DNA of 64,000 nucleotides, from NCBI GenBank assembly GCA_041660045.1, contig JBAZXA010000007.1, forward strand, positions 62,001-126,000. The letters are read 5' to 3'. The notes beneath the pieces were generated by a model that searched no databases, had not been told where the DNA came from, and saw only the letters and a list, made by a program, of their open reading frames with translations. The stretch is from WM-3-3 sp041660045 (GTDB taxonomy: Bacteria; Pseudomonadota; Gammaproteobacteria; Methylococcales; Methylomonadaceae). Positions 1 to 8,500 of this stretch are shown in pieces (positions within the stretch are counted from its first letter, which is position 1; each line of letters opens with the position of its first letter). The translations under genes and the position numbers were made by a program.

Positions 1-86
1 GGACACGGTAAATGACAGTGGCAAGGTAACCGGCCTATCGACTTAAATTTTATAAAAGCGAGAATTGTGCTATTACATGAAAAACC

Positions 87-119
87 TGTGGTATTGCCCG
101 AAGCCAGGGTAATACCACA
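87..119 (-). terminator. Hairpin, likely terminator of the PEP-CTERM gene
   Basis: A 13-base inverted repeat (87-99 with 107-119, one G-T pair) encloses a 7-base loop. Read on the minus strand the stem is followed by GG and five T, so it fits the end of the minus-strand transcript whose stop is at 242. On the plus side it is followed by a run of A, so it is less likely to stop plus-strand transcription. Confidence 0.6.
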
Positions 120-241
120 AAAAAAGGCTTAAAGTATTGCAAGGGCAGTCTGATGGTCGTCAAATCCTAACCCTAAATACAACAGTTGTTAAGGGTCAGG
201 CTTGGCGTTGCATTCAAAATCTATATTAGATGAATACTTAA

Positions 242-910
242 CTAAATTAGAATGTGTTTTTTACGGTTGATCGCAAGAAATCCCAATAAGCTAGACAAAA
301 ATAACCATGCGGCGCCCGGTAAAGGTACTGATGAAATATCTGAACTAGTAAATTCCACACGCAGACCCGTCGGATTTGCACCTTCGTTATAGGCTAGGTT
401 TGTTACCACAAATTCTAGTTTGTTTATACCACTAACAAATAAATTGCTAGTGGCGGCAAAACTATACCATTGGGTAAAGTCAGTAGCATTTCCAATAACA
501 TTTCCGTTTAGTATGGCTGTTGCATTATTGTCGGCTGAGAAGCGGCCAGCAAAGCCAGCGCTAGTTGGATTATAGCCTGTCAAGTCGAAAGCTAAGCTCC
601 AAACATAGGTACCTTCTTGAGTGGTATCAAAACTTTGCGACCGGTTAGCTGTAGGTGTTAACCAATGGGATGTGCCGTTATCAGCAATCCAAGGTGTGAT
701 AGGAAAGCCTGGGCCAACCGCAGCAGCACCAAAACCACCAAAAATAAAGTTTCCACCGGTATCAGTCAATGTGTAATGAGTATCGGTTTCTTGGTCTGTG
801 CTTATGCCTGCACCAGTATTAAATAGTCCTGTTATAGGACTTGCATTTGCAGTACTGATAGCCAGGTTAAATAAACATAGAGTAAAAAGGCCACTGATAA
901 ATTTTTTCAT
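242..910 (-). CDS. PEP-CTERM sorting domain-containing protein
   Basis: Predicted exported protein of 222 residues and unknown function. It has an N-terminal signal peptide (MKK, hydrophobic core, cleavage near TANAS) and a C-terminal PEP-CTERM signal: VPLPGAAW, a hydrophobic stretch, then the basic tail NRKK. Such tails are recognised by an EpsH-type exosortase that processes proteins for the cell surface or exopolysaccharide matrix. The middle is rich in Gly, Thr and Asn, as in secreted beta-sandwich proteins. The frame extends 33 codons upstream, but the Met at 910 directly starts the signal peptide and follows a GTGAG element, so I start it there. The exosortase itself is not in the window. 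The tail assignment is firm; the role of the body is unknown. Confidence 0.85.
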   Translation of the reverse strand: MKKFISGLFTLCLFNLAISTANASPITGLFNTGAGISTDQETDTHYTLTDTGGNFIFGGFGAAAVGPGFPITPWIADNGTSHWLTPTANRSQSFDTTQEGTYVWSLAFDLTGYNPTSAGFAGRFSADNNATAILNGNVIGNATDFTQWYSFAATSNLFVSGINKLEFVVTNLAYNEGANPTGLRVEFTSSDISSVPLPGAAWLFLSSLLGFLAINRKKHILI

Positions 911-1523
911 AGCGCTCACTGTTAAATAAAAAAATTGGAAAAACGACTTATGTAAGCGCTCATGAGCGAACAAAACGTCAAAAAGTGTAATGCGTAATAA
1001 AACATTCAATTTCTATGCCAAATGGTAGTTTAAGTTTAAGCACTTAAAATAGGGCGCGAAGCAATTGTTTTAAAATTGACGGCTGACAAATCCGTCAGTG
1101 GGTCTGCCATATTTGTCATGACAGGGGTGCATACAAATACCGTTTAAGCTCGCTTTAACGTCAAAAACAACTGCTGCTACATTAATCCCGTATTGATAAT
1201 ACTTAGACAGGTATTAACGTTAGCTGAACAACATACAAATGATTAAATAGACTGCCTATAAGTGGGTTATTACTAAGGCGATATTAACTCTAGCTGAGTT
1301 TGTATAGGGTTTTTGAGAACTACATCAAAACTTATGCCGATGTTGTCGGCATTGGGGCATTTCGTTGAAGGCGTTTAGGCTATAAGCCTTTTTGCAATTG
1401 CTTAGCTACCACTAGCCTTTGCAAAACCAACTAACTTAGTTTTGCAAAGGCCATATGAACACTACGCTGACGAGGGTTAACCTAAAAGTATCTGTTGGGT
1501 ATCACTTTGCTGGCTTCTAAGAC
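911..1523. other. Intergenic region with strong inverted repeats
   Basis: About 610 bases without a convincing gene. It holds the presumed promoter of the PEP-CTERM gene (minus strand) and the 3' side of the TIGR04073-type gene. Two structures stand out: a short inverted repeat around 1079-1099 (GACGG...CCGTC) and a perfect 13-base inverted repeat at 1415-1451, listed separately. I found no canonical GG-N10-GC sigma-54 promoter for the PEP-CTERM gene. Confidence 0.5.
1415..1451. repeat. Perfect 13-bp inverted repeat
   Basis: GCCTTTGCAAAAC (1415-1427) is exactly complementary to 1439-1451, with an 11-base spacer. It lies about 70 bases beyond the stop of the minus-strand TIGR04073-type gene. 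There is no T-run after either arm, so it is not a textbook terminator. It could be an mRNA 3'-end stabiliser, a dispersed palindromic element or a protein site. Confidence 0.6.
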
Positions 1524-2069
1524 TTATTTACGCATTTCTTTTTGGAAGACATGATCGAGTTTTTTATTCACATCATTATCGTCATATTGCTGGTTTAGTG
1601 GCGGTGTGCCTAGCGTGTTTGGCGCTGGAGTGGGTGCGATGGCAGGGGGCGTCTGGACTATCTTAGTCGCTTCTTGGTCAGGGCAATGATTAATCCTAAA
1701 GAGTTCAGAATATGAGGTATCAACCTTAAAATCATTCCAGACATAATAAGGTTGTACTATTGGCCTGGTTGGGATGGGGAATGTTAACAAATCCACCAGG
1801 CCAACGCCCATGCGGCCAACAGTGTGCAATGCACCTTTTATAAGACCGCCAACGATGCCGTAAACAATATTGCTTTCATTGGTGGTATTAATAATGTTTT
1901 TAGGAATTTCTACGGCGGCGGTCGTCATATTAGCAATGCCGTTGAGCGCCTTATTATGGTTTTTATCACACCAATTTGAATCTGTACCCGTTTCAGCCAA
2001 GCTGGTTAGGGATGTTGCCATTAGAACACTGCTCAAAGTTGACGCTAAAATAAGATTGAGTTTGGCCAT
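1524..2069 (-). CDS. Exosortase system-associated protein, TIGR04073-type
   Basis: Small exported protein of 181 residues with a signal peptide (cleavage near LAE, about residue 26). The central segment (about 65-115) has the pattern of the TIGR04073 family: a glycine-rich amphipathic stretch with KGALHTVGRMGVGLVDLLTF, then PIPT and PYYVW. Members are known to occur in genomes that carry exosortase/PEP-CTERM systems; their biochemical role is not established. The C-terminal third is Pro/Ala/Thr-rich and probably flexible, ending in a charged tail. The PEP-CTERM gene just downstream on the same strand fits this association. Assignment is from remembered family pattern. Confidence 0.75.
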   Translation of the reverse strand: MAKLNLILASTLSSVLMATSLTSLAETGTDSNWCDKNHNKALNGIANMTTAAVEIPKNIINTTNESNIVYGIVGGLIKGALHTVGRMGVGLVDLLTFPIPTRPIVQPYYVWNDFKVDTSYSELFRINHCPDQEATKIVQTPPAIAPTPAPNTLGTPPLNQQYDDNDVNKKLDHVFQKEMRK

Positions 2070-2126
2070 GTCAAGTCCTGTTCATAGGGTTAAGAATAAA
2101 CTTGAGTATAGCAGAGCTTTCTAGTT

Positions 2127-4403
2127 TTACTTATTCAAGGCTTTGGCAAAAGCATTGGCCATTGAGTTAGGGGTTTGTGGCTGGGCTATGGGCTTACTGA
2201 CTGGGGATTGGTGTTTTTTTACAGGAGCAGTTTGGCTTAATTCAGGGTTTGTTTTCATGGATAAAGCAATGCGTTTTCGCTCAATATCTATTTCCAGGAC
2301 ACAAACTTTGACCATATCGCCTGCTTTTACAACAGTCCTGGGGTCTTTAACGAAACTGTCGGATAAATGGGAGATGTGTACTAAGCCGTCTTGATGTACG
2401 CCAATGTCAACAAAAGCACCAAAGTTGGCAACGTTGGTCACCACGCCATCCAACACCATACCCAGGCGGATGTCGCTAATTTTTTCTATGCCTTCTTTAA
2501 ATTGCACACTCTTAAATTCAGGTCTGGGGTCGCGGCCCGGCTTTTCTAGTTCCATTAAAATATCGGTTACAGTTGGTAAACCAAATTCTTTGTTGGTAAA
2601 TTCATTAGGATTAAGGCTGCGTAAAAAAGCACTTTGTCCGATCAGTTCACGGATGGATTTTTTTGTATATTGGCTTATCGCTTCGACGACTGGGTATGCT
2701 TCTGGATGCACAGCAGAGGCGTCCAATGGATTATCACCTTGCATAATGCGAAGAAACCCAGCCGCTTGTTCGTAGGCTTTTTCTCCGAGTCGAGGTACAT
2801 TTTTTAGTTGCTTTCGATTTATAAACGAACCGTGTTCATCACGAAAAGCGACAATGTTTTCGCTGATGCTGGCACTAAGGCCGGAAACTTGTTTTAGCAA
2901 GGCAATTGATGCGGTATTAACATCAACACCAACGGCGTTCACGCAATCTTCTACGACATTATCTAAGCTGCGCGCCAATAGTACTTGGTTTACATCATGC
3001 TGGTATTGGCCGACACCAATCGATTTGGGTTCTATCTTAACCAGTTCAGCAAGCGGGTCCTGTAGGCGGCGGGCGATAGACACGGCGCCGCGTAATGACA
3101 CATCAAGATGGGGAAATTCTTTAGCTGCCAACTCAGAGGCAGAATAAACTGAGGCGCCAGCTTCTGAAACGGTAATTTTTGTGATCTGAAGGCTTGGATG
3201 CCGTTTTATCAGGTCATTAATTAACTGGTCAGTTTCCCGGGAACCTGTGCCATTACCAATGCTGACCAAATCGACATGATATTGGCCAATTAATAAGGCC
3301 AAGGTGTTTATAGATTCATCCCATTGCTGGCGTGGAGGGTGTGGGTATATGGTATCGGTAGCCAATAATTTTCCGGTGGCATCAACGATGGCCACTTTTA
3401 CGCCAGTGCGGATACCCGGGTCCAAACCCATGGTCGCTTTTGGTCCAGCTGGGGCGGCTAGCAATAAGTCCTTTAAGTTATTGGCAAATACGCGGATAGC
3501 TTCTTGTTCCGCGGCTTCACGTAGTCTCAGTTTGAGGTCAACATCAATACGGGTAAATAATTTAATCTTCCAGGCATAGCGTGCAGTTTCAGCTAACCAA
3601 GCATCAGTGGCTTGATTGGTATCAACAATTGCTAAATGTTTACAGATAAACTGGGTACACAAAAGGTGTTCTGCTTGCTCATCTAAGCCTGGTTTAAGGC
3701 TTAAGCCGAGTAAGTCTTCATTACGCCCCCTAAATAGGGCTAAAGCCCGGTGTGACGGTATTTTATTAATAGCTTCTTGATAATCAAAATAATCTTTAAA
3801 TTTTGCGGCAGCCTGTTCTTTGCCTTTGACTACGCTGGCGTGCATTATCCCCTTTTGCCAGAGTCGTTCTCGAAGTTCACTGAGCAATTCGGCGTGTTCA
3901 GAAACTTGTTCCATAATAATTTGACGAGCGCCTTCAAGCGCGGCGGTGACATCAAGAATGCCCAGCTCAGTATTAATAAAGCTGGCAGCAATGTGCTCAG
4001 GAATTAAGCTGCGGTCGGCAAGCAGGGCTTCAGCTAAGGCGCCTAATCCGGCTTCCTTTGCGGCTTGGGCTTTTGTTCTACGCTTAGGTTTGTAAGGTAG
4101 GTATAAGTCTTCAAGTAAGGTTTTGGTATCTGCCTCATTAATGGCTTGTTCCAAGGCGGGCGTTAATTTGTTTTGGTTTGTAATACTATCCAATATGCTA
4201 ATTCGCCGGTCATTCAGTTCACGTAGATAAACCAAACGCATTTCTAACGTCCTTAACTGGGTATCATCCAAGGCGCCAGTCATTTCTTTACGGTAGCGTG
4301 CGATAAATGGCACACTCGCGCCTTCATCAAGCAAGGCAACAGCTGCTATAACTTGTTTAGGTTGTACTAATAATTCTTGGGCAATGCGTTGGATAATATC
4401 CAT
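2127..4403 (-). CDS. tex: Tex family RNA-binding transcriptional accessory protein
   Basis: Tex is a conserved cytoplasmic nucleic-acid-binding protein that influences transcription and stress or virulence gene expression. The 758 residues show the full layout: helical N-terminal Tex domain (about 1-190), an RNase H-like YqgF domain starting near GLDPGIRTGVK (about 326), helix-hairpin-helix segments (about 490-560, with VGVDVNTAS and the repeated HhH pattern) and a C-terminal S1 RNA-binding domain (about 645-715, VTNVANFGAFVDIGVHQDG). Length matches the family. The last 40 residues are Pro/Gln-rich. It appears to be a single-gene unit with the start at 4403. Confidence 0.96.
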   Translation of the reverse strand: MDIIQRIAQELLVQPKQVIAAVALLDEGASVPFIARYRKEMTGALDDTQLRTLEMRLVYLRELNDRRISILDSITNQNKLTPALEQAINEADTKTLLEDLYLPYKPKRRTKAQAAKEAGLGALAEALLADRSLIPEHIAASFINTELGILDVTAALEGARQIIMEQVSEHAELLSELRERLWQKGIMHASVVKGKEQAAAKFKDYFDYQEAINKIPSHRALALFRGRNEDLLGLSLKPGLDEQAEHLLCTQFICKHLAIVDTNQATDAWLAETARYAWKIKLFTRIDVDLKLRLREAAEQEAIRVFANNLKDLLLAAPAGPKATMGLDPGIRTGVKVAIVDATGKLLATDTIYPHPPRQQWDESINTLALLIGQYHVDLVSIGNGTGSRETDQLINDLIKRHPSLQITKITVSEAGASVYSASELAAKEFPHLDVSLRGAVSIARRLQDPLAELVKIEPKSIGVGQYQHDVNQVLLARSLDNVVEDCVNAVGVDVNTASIALLKQVSGLSASISENIVAFRDEHGSFINRKQLKNVPRLGEKAYEQAAGFLRIMQGDNPLDASAVHPEAYPVVEAISQYTKKSIRELIGQSAFLRSLNPNEFTNKEFGLPTVTDILMELEKPGRDPRPEFKSVQFKEGIEKISDIRLGMVLDGVVTNVANFGAFVDIGVHQDGLVHISHLSDSFVKDPRTVVKAGDMVKVCVLEIDIERKRIALSMKTNPELSQTAPVKKHQSPVSKPIAQPQTPNSMANAFAKALNK

Positions 4404-4582
4404 TAGTGAGAGTGTCCGGTTAATAAGCCCATTATTTTAGCAATATCTAGCTTAAAACGGCTTAAAATTGTATTCTCAGCGCCGTTGAAAGGTTGATAAA
4501 TAAGGCTATCAATTTTTCTTAAACAGAAAGCCTCCGAACGTTAGCGTGGTTATTGCCTGCAATTGATAGGCAGCGGTAAAAT

Positions 4583-4702
4583 TTAAGGCCGGACATCGCC
4601 CGAAGATATATAAGTAAAAACCATAGGTAGCAAAGCAAAAATGCTGTAGAAAGCGGCTAAAATTCCCAATCCGATAAGTAGGTTTTTGATTAGATCATTC
4701 AT
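4583..4702 (-). CDS. 39-residue single-pass membrane peptide
   Basis: A short frame reading MNDLIKNLLIGLGILAAFYS, then a second hydrophobic part, and ending in SSGDVRP. It starts with ATG at 4702, eight bases after a GAGG ribosome binding site (4711-4714 on the minus strand), and stops at 4583. About 25 consecutive hydrophobic residues predict one membrane helix with an N-terminal cytoplasmic start. No family is recognised. The strong ribosome binding site and the clean membrane-peptide composition argue for a real gene; it lies between tex and the chemoreceptor on the same strand. Confidence 0.6.
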   Translation of the reverse strand: MNDLIKNLLIGLGILAAFYSIFALLPMVFTYISSGDVRP

Positions 4703-4840
4703 TAGTTAAACCTCAATTTTTAATTATAGTTATATTGGCGTAACCAATTTACCGTAAAAACAGCAAATGACAAGTCACCTGGTGATGGTCGTTTATAGAT
4801 AGCCTGAAACTGGGGTAAATCTGGCTAAGCGCATGAGCCA

Positions 4841-7183
4841 TTAAAATTCATCCCAATCATCCTTGCCAATATTCGCGGTAATTTTCTCTTGTTTTACGGG
4901 ATTGGTAGGTGCTTTAGGTTTTGTAGGCTGCGATGTGATCTGCACAGGGTTTGTGCTGTAATTGGTTTTAAAACGACTTACTGAATAAGCTAGGCCTTCA
5001 GCTTGTTCAGTTAATGATTCGGCTGCGGCCGATGCTTGTTCAACTAACGCCGCATTTTGCTGGGTGACCACATCCATTTGGCTAATCGCTTGGTTAACTT
5101 GGTCTATCCCTTGGCTTTGTTGGGCGGAGGCTTCCGCTATTTGCGCCATGATAGTTGTTACCCGTTGTACAGAACTGACAACGTCGGTAATAGTGGCACC
5201 GGCATGGTGTACTAATTTACTGCCTGTTTCTACTTTATCGACAGAATCTTGGATTAATACTTTTATCTCGCTGGCGGCGGCAGATGAACGCTGCGCCAGG
5301 TTGCGCACTTCACTGGCAACGACAGCAAAGCCTCGGCCTTGATCGCCAGCGCGGGCGGCTTCTACAGCTGCATTCAGGGCTAATATATTAGTTTGGAAGG
5401 CTATTTCGTCAATCACACTAATGATATTGACGATTTTTTCCGCGCTGTCATTGATAGCGTTCATTGTGCCAACGACCTCTTTGACGGCTAAGCCACCTTT
5501 AAACGCCACTTCAGAAGCGCTTAATGCCATTTGATTGGCATTTTTTGCATTATCGGCATTTTGCTTAACAGTCGATGACAATTGCACCATGCTGGAGGCT
5601 GTTTGCTGTAAGCTGCTGGCTTGTTGTTCGGTACGTTGGGATAGGTCGGTGATGCCAGTGGCAATTTCTTGTGCGGCTGTGGCTATGGCGTCGCCGGCGG
5701 TTTTAATTTCGATAACTAATTTGGTTAAATTAGCAACTGTTAAGTTGGTGTCTTCTTTTAACTGGCCGAATAAGCCTTGATAATCATCATTGATACCTTC
5801 TGTGAGATCGCCTTCTGACATAGCCTCAAGCACGCGGGCAATGTCTTGCAAGCTATGTTCTGTGGTTTCGGCTAAGTGGTTGATGCCTAAACTTAAGGAA
5901 AGCAAGCTGCCAACTTTGTCATTGACATTTATGTACTGGTTAAAGTTGCCGGCATTGGCGGCGTCTATGATGGCAGAAACCTCCAACTCCGCTGCGATAT
6001 CCAAGGTTTTATTTAACCATTCTACGACAAAACCGATCTGCTCTTTTTGCGCATTAATGACGGGGTTAATGATTAATTCAAAGGTTAAATCTGCAACAGC
6101 TATTTGGGTTTGAAAGGTTTTGTTTATCTGCGCTAGGATTAAACGTTGGTGCGCCGGGTTTTTATGGTATTGGTCTATATTGGTACCAATAAGTGTGTCA
6201 ACATTAAAATGCGGTAATATTTTTAGGATATTAGCCTGGCATTGGCGTAGCATGTTGATTGCTGAATGATTGATGTAAATAATATCAAAATTGGCGTCAA
6301 TAATAACGGCATTGGTATTGGCATTGTCCAGCGCCATTTTTATGCGCATCATATTGGCTTTCTCGGTAACCTCATTATCTATGCGCTCGCGCAGTTGTTG
6401 CTGCATATTTTTTATATTGCTAAGCAGGCTAGTAGGGTTGGTGGCATCCACTACAATGTGGTTGTTTAGATTACCGTGAGCCATTTTTTGTGCAATTTCT
6501 GTCGCGTAGCTAGGTTCGCCGCCAAGTTGCCGGAGTATGCTGCGGCTAATGATCCCGGTTAACATCAATGCCAAGGTTAAACTGGCAGCAAATACGGCAA
6601 TTAAACCCGTGTATAAGGTTTTAATTTGCTGAGCCGCATTGGCTTCATTTAAGTTTATGTGTGCAGAAGCAATTTTAACCGTTTCATCTATGGCTGTTCT
6701 GTGCTCGGCATACGATTTATGGATTTGCTCCAAGGCTAGTGTCACCTCAGTAGTGTTGCCCGCTATTAAATTAGGCAAAAACTGTTGTTCTACCGTATCA
6801 AAAAAACGTTGCGCTGATTGATAAGATTGTTGCAGCAATAATTTCGTTAATTCAGGGTCTAGTCCTTGATCCTGCCAGAATTGATGGCGGTTGTTATAGT
6901 TATTATGTAACGCTTTAAAACGTTTGCTTAAGGCTTCAATTTCTTCTGGGTCGCTATTTATTGAGAGCTGTAAAACCACTAAATAAGGCTCAATAATATA
7001 TTCTGGCGGCGGCAAAATATCGGCTACTAAGTCTTTGCTCTGACTAATTTGTTGGTAAACTGGGCCATTGATATTTAAAGTTTTTAAGGCATAAAACGCA
7101 CCCGCGCCAAATAGGGTAAATCCAGCCATTAAAGTCGCTACAATTATTGTAAGGCGTGCTTTAAGGCTAAGCTGAGTTAGCAT
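4841..7183 (-). CDS. Methyl-accepting chemotaxis protein with PAS-like region
   Basis: Membrane chemoreceptor of 780 residues that passes a sensed signal to CheA/CheW. It has an N-terminal transmembrane helix (about 10-35), a periplasmic helical sensor region, a second transmembrane helix near residues 185-210, a HAMP-like linker, a PAS-like segment (about 270-400, NANTNAVIIDANFDIIYINH) and the C-terminal signalling hairpin. The hairpin tip carries DEIAFQTNILALNAAVEAAR and RGFAVVASEVR, the hallmark of the family. The last residues DDWDEF resemble the C-terminal tether that binds CheR/CheB in some receptors (NWETF type). I start at 7183 because TGGAG lies upstream; the frame itself is open for 37 more codons. 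The ligand is unknown, and no other che gene is nearby. Confidence 0.93.
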   Translation of the reverse strand: MLTQLSLKARLTIIVATLMAGFTLFGAGAFYALKTLNINGPVYQQISQSKDLVADILPPPEYIIEPYLVVLQLSINSDPEEIEALSKRFKALHNNYNNRHQFWQDQGLDPELTKLLLQQSYQSAQRFFDTVEQQFLPNLIAGNTTEVTLALEQIHKSYAEHRTAIDETVKIASAHINLNEANAAQQIKTLYTGLIAVFAASLTLALMLTGIISRSILRQLGGEPSYATEIAQKMAHGNLNNHIVVDATNPTSLLSNIKNMQQQLRERIDNEVTEKANMMRIKMALDNANTNAVIIDANFDIIYINHSAINMLRQCQANILKILPHFNVDTLIGTNIDQYHKNPAHQRLILAQINKTFQTQIAVADLTFELIINPVINAQKEQIGFVVEWLNKTLDIAAELEVSAIIDAANAGNFNQYINVNDKVGSLLSLSLGINHLAETTEHSLQDIARVLEAMSEGDLTEGINDDYQGLFGQLKEDTNLTVANLTKLVIEIKTAGDAIATAAQEIATGITDLSQRTEQQASSLQQTASSMVQLSSTVKQNADNAKNANQMALSASEVAFKGGLAVKEVVGTMNAINDSAEKIVNIISVIDEIAFQTNILALNAAVEAARAGDQGRGFAVVASEVRNLAQRSSAAASEIKVLIQDSVDKVETGSKLVHHAGATITDVVSSVQRVTTIMAQIAEASAQQSQGIDQVNQAISQMDVVTQQNAALVEQASAAAESLTEQAEGLAYSVSRFKTNYSTNPVQITSQPTKPKAPTNPVKQEKITANIGKDDWDEF

Positions 7184-7419
7184 GCGACAATCTCCATAAA
7201 TCAATCGGCTAGTGTAAAAAGGGAAAGCTATAACAAAAAGAAAGGTCTGCCTGTGGGCCGTATTCGCCAAGATGATGGGTATTACAAGTCGCAACCGTTC
7301 TATAAAAAATCAATAACTTAAAGCCTAGTGAAGATTTTGTTTTTTGCAATAGGCTATTTGTTAACTACTCGGTTTATTACTGAGTGTGTGGACTTTTGAA
7401 GTAATAATTTAGGATAAAT

Positions 7420-7956
7420 ATGAAAACAAGGGCAAGGCGAAAAGGCATCATTTTAGTGAATACTGGCGAAGGTAAGGGTAAATCCTCAAGTGCCTTGGGT
7501 ATGGTCTTTCGAGCTGCGGGTTGGGGCATGAAAGTGTGCGTGATCCAATTTATCAAAGGCCAATGGCAAACCGGTGAACAACATGCTGCGCAGCGCTTTG
7601 ACAATGTTGAATGGCATGCTTTAGGCGATGGTTTTACTTGGGATACTAAAAATCCTGAGCAGGACATTTTGACTAGCCGAAATATTTGGGAGCTCAGCAA
7701 GGAAAAAATTCGTTCAGGCGAATTTGATTTGGTATTGTTAGATGAGATTAATTATTGCTGTGGCTATAACTGGATTACGGGGCAGGAAATAGTGGACTTT
7801 ATTCAGGTTGATAAGCCCGCTTGGGTACATTTAATTTTGACTGGCCGCAATGCGGCACCTGAGGTAATTGCCTGTGCGGATACGGTCACAAATATGGAAA
7901 AAATCAAACATGCTTTTGAGCAAGGTATTAAGGCTGAGCAAGGTATTGAGTTTTAG
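7420..7956 (+). CDS. cobO: Cob(I)yrinic acid a,c-diamide adenosyltransferase
   Basis: Adds the 5'-deoxyadenosyl group from ATP to reduced corrinoid, a step in adenosylcobalamin synthesis or salvage (CobO/BtuR/CobA family). The 178 residues include the P-loop-like nucleotide site GEGKGKSSSALG (about 16-27), followed by FRAAGWGMKVCVIQFIKG and the acidic LVLLDEINY motif typical of the family. The C-terminal part LTGRNAAPEV also fits. Length is normal. It stands alone, divergent from the chemoreceptor gene, with no cobalamin riboswitch recognised upstream. Confidence 0.95.
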   Translation: MKTRARRKGIILVNTGEGKGKSSSALGMVFRAAGWGMKVCVIQFIKGQWQTGEQHAAQRFDNVEWHALGDGFTWDTKNPEQDILTSRNIWELSKEKIRSGEFDLVLLDEINYCCGYNWITGQEIVDFIQVDKPAWVHLILTGRNAAPEVIACADTVTNMEKIKHAFEQGIKAEQGIEF

Positions 7957-8068
7957 CGGCTAAAGACATCGGTGATTGCCGCATCATCTTAATTAGCTTA
8001 GAATTTGTAAGGAAGAGGAGTGGTCGCTAAAGTGGCTGATAAGTTTTACATTAAAATAAGAGAATAAC

Positions 8069-8428
8069 ATGTCAGAAACAGCAAAAATTATTATGGCGGT
8101 TGCTGCCGTCATTTTGTCAGGTTTTATTTTGGTTGGTCTCAGCAAGCAAGAATCTAAGGAACAAATGGAAGCTGCTTCGCAGATTAGGACTTATGTTGCT
8201 ATGCAAGAAATGGCTAATAAAAAATGTCCGGCTGCGATTAAACAGGAAACTGGGGAGCAAGTTTACTTCCCCTCTGACAGTGATAGTGATAAAGACACCT
8301 ATATCACTTTAGTATGGGTGGGGGAAAATGCCAAAACCGGTTTTAAAAAAGCGTCCTGTACTTTAAAAGCGGCGTTGGGTGGTATATCTGAATTAATCAT
8401 TGATGACAAAGTCATCATCAAGAAATAA
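8069..8428 (+). CDS. Small membrane-anchored protein of unknown function
   Basis: A 119-residue protein with one N-terminal hydrophobic helix (about residues 7-25, IIMAVAAVILSGFILVGL), then a polar periplasmic or cytoplasmic domain with two Cys (KKCPAA and ASCTL). A short acidic Ser-Asp run (SDSDSDKD) lies near residue 70. No family is recognised. It follows cobO and precedes the AI-2E exporter on the same strand, with gaps of roughly 70-110 bases, so it could be transcribed separately or with them. A weak AT-rich upstream region (AATAAGAGAATAAC) holds a GAGA element that can serve as ribosome binding site. Confidence 0.7.
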   Translation: MSETAKIIMAVAAVILSGFILVGLSKQESKEQMEAASQIRTYVAMQEMANKKCPAAIKQETGEQVYFPSDSDSDKDTYITLVWVGENAKTGFKKASCTLKAALGGISELIIDDKVIIKK

Positions 8429-8500
8429 GGTGAATTACGCAGGGTGTTAACGATTTTTGTAAAGTAGGGCTATTGTTATGGTCTATTTAGGCATAAAACA

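Noticed and set aside
2..46. Short open end at the left edge (DTVNDSGKVTGLST, then stop)
   Set aside because: Could be the last residues of an upstream gene, but 14 residues are too few to support a call.
1870..2124. 84-codon plus-strand frame opposite the TIGR04073-type gene
   Set aside because: The minus-strand gene has a signal peptide and family pattern; the opposite frame has none.
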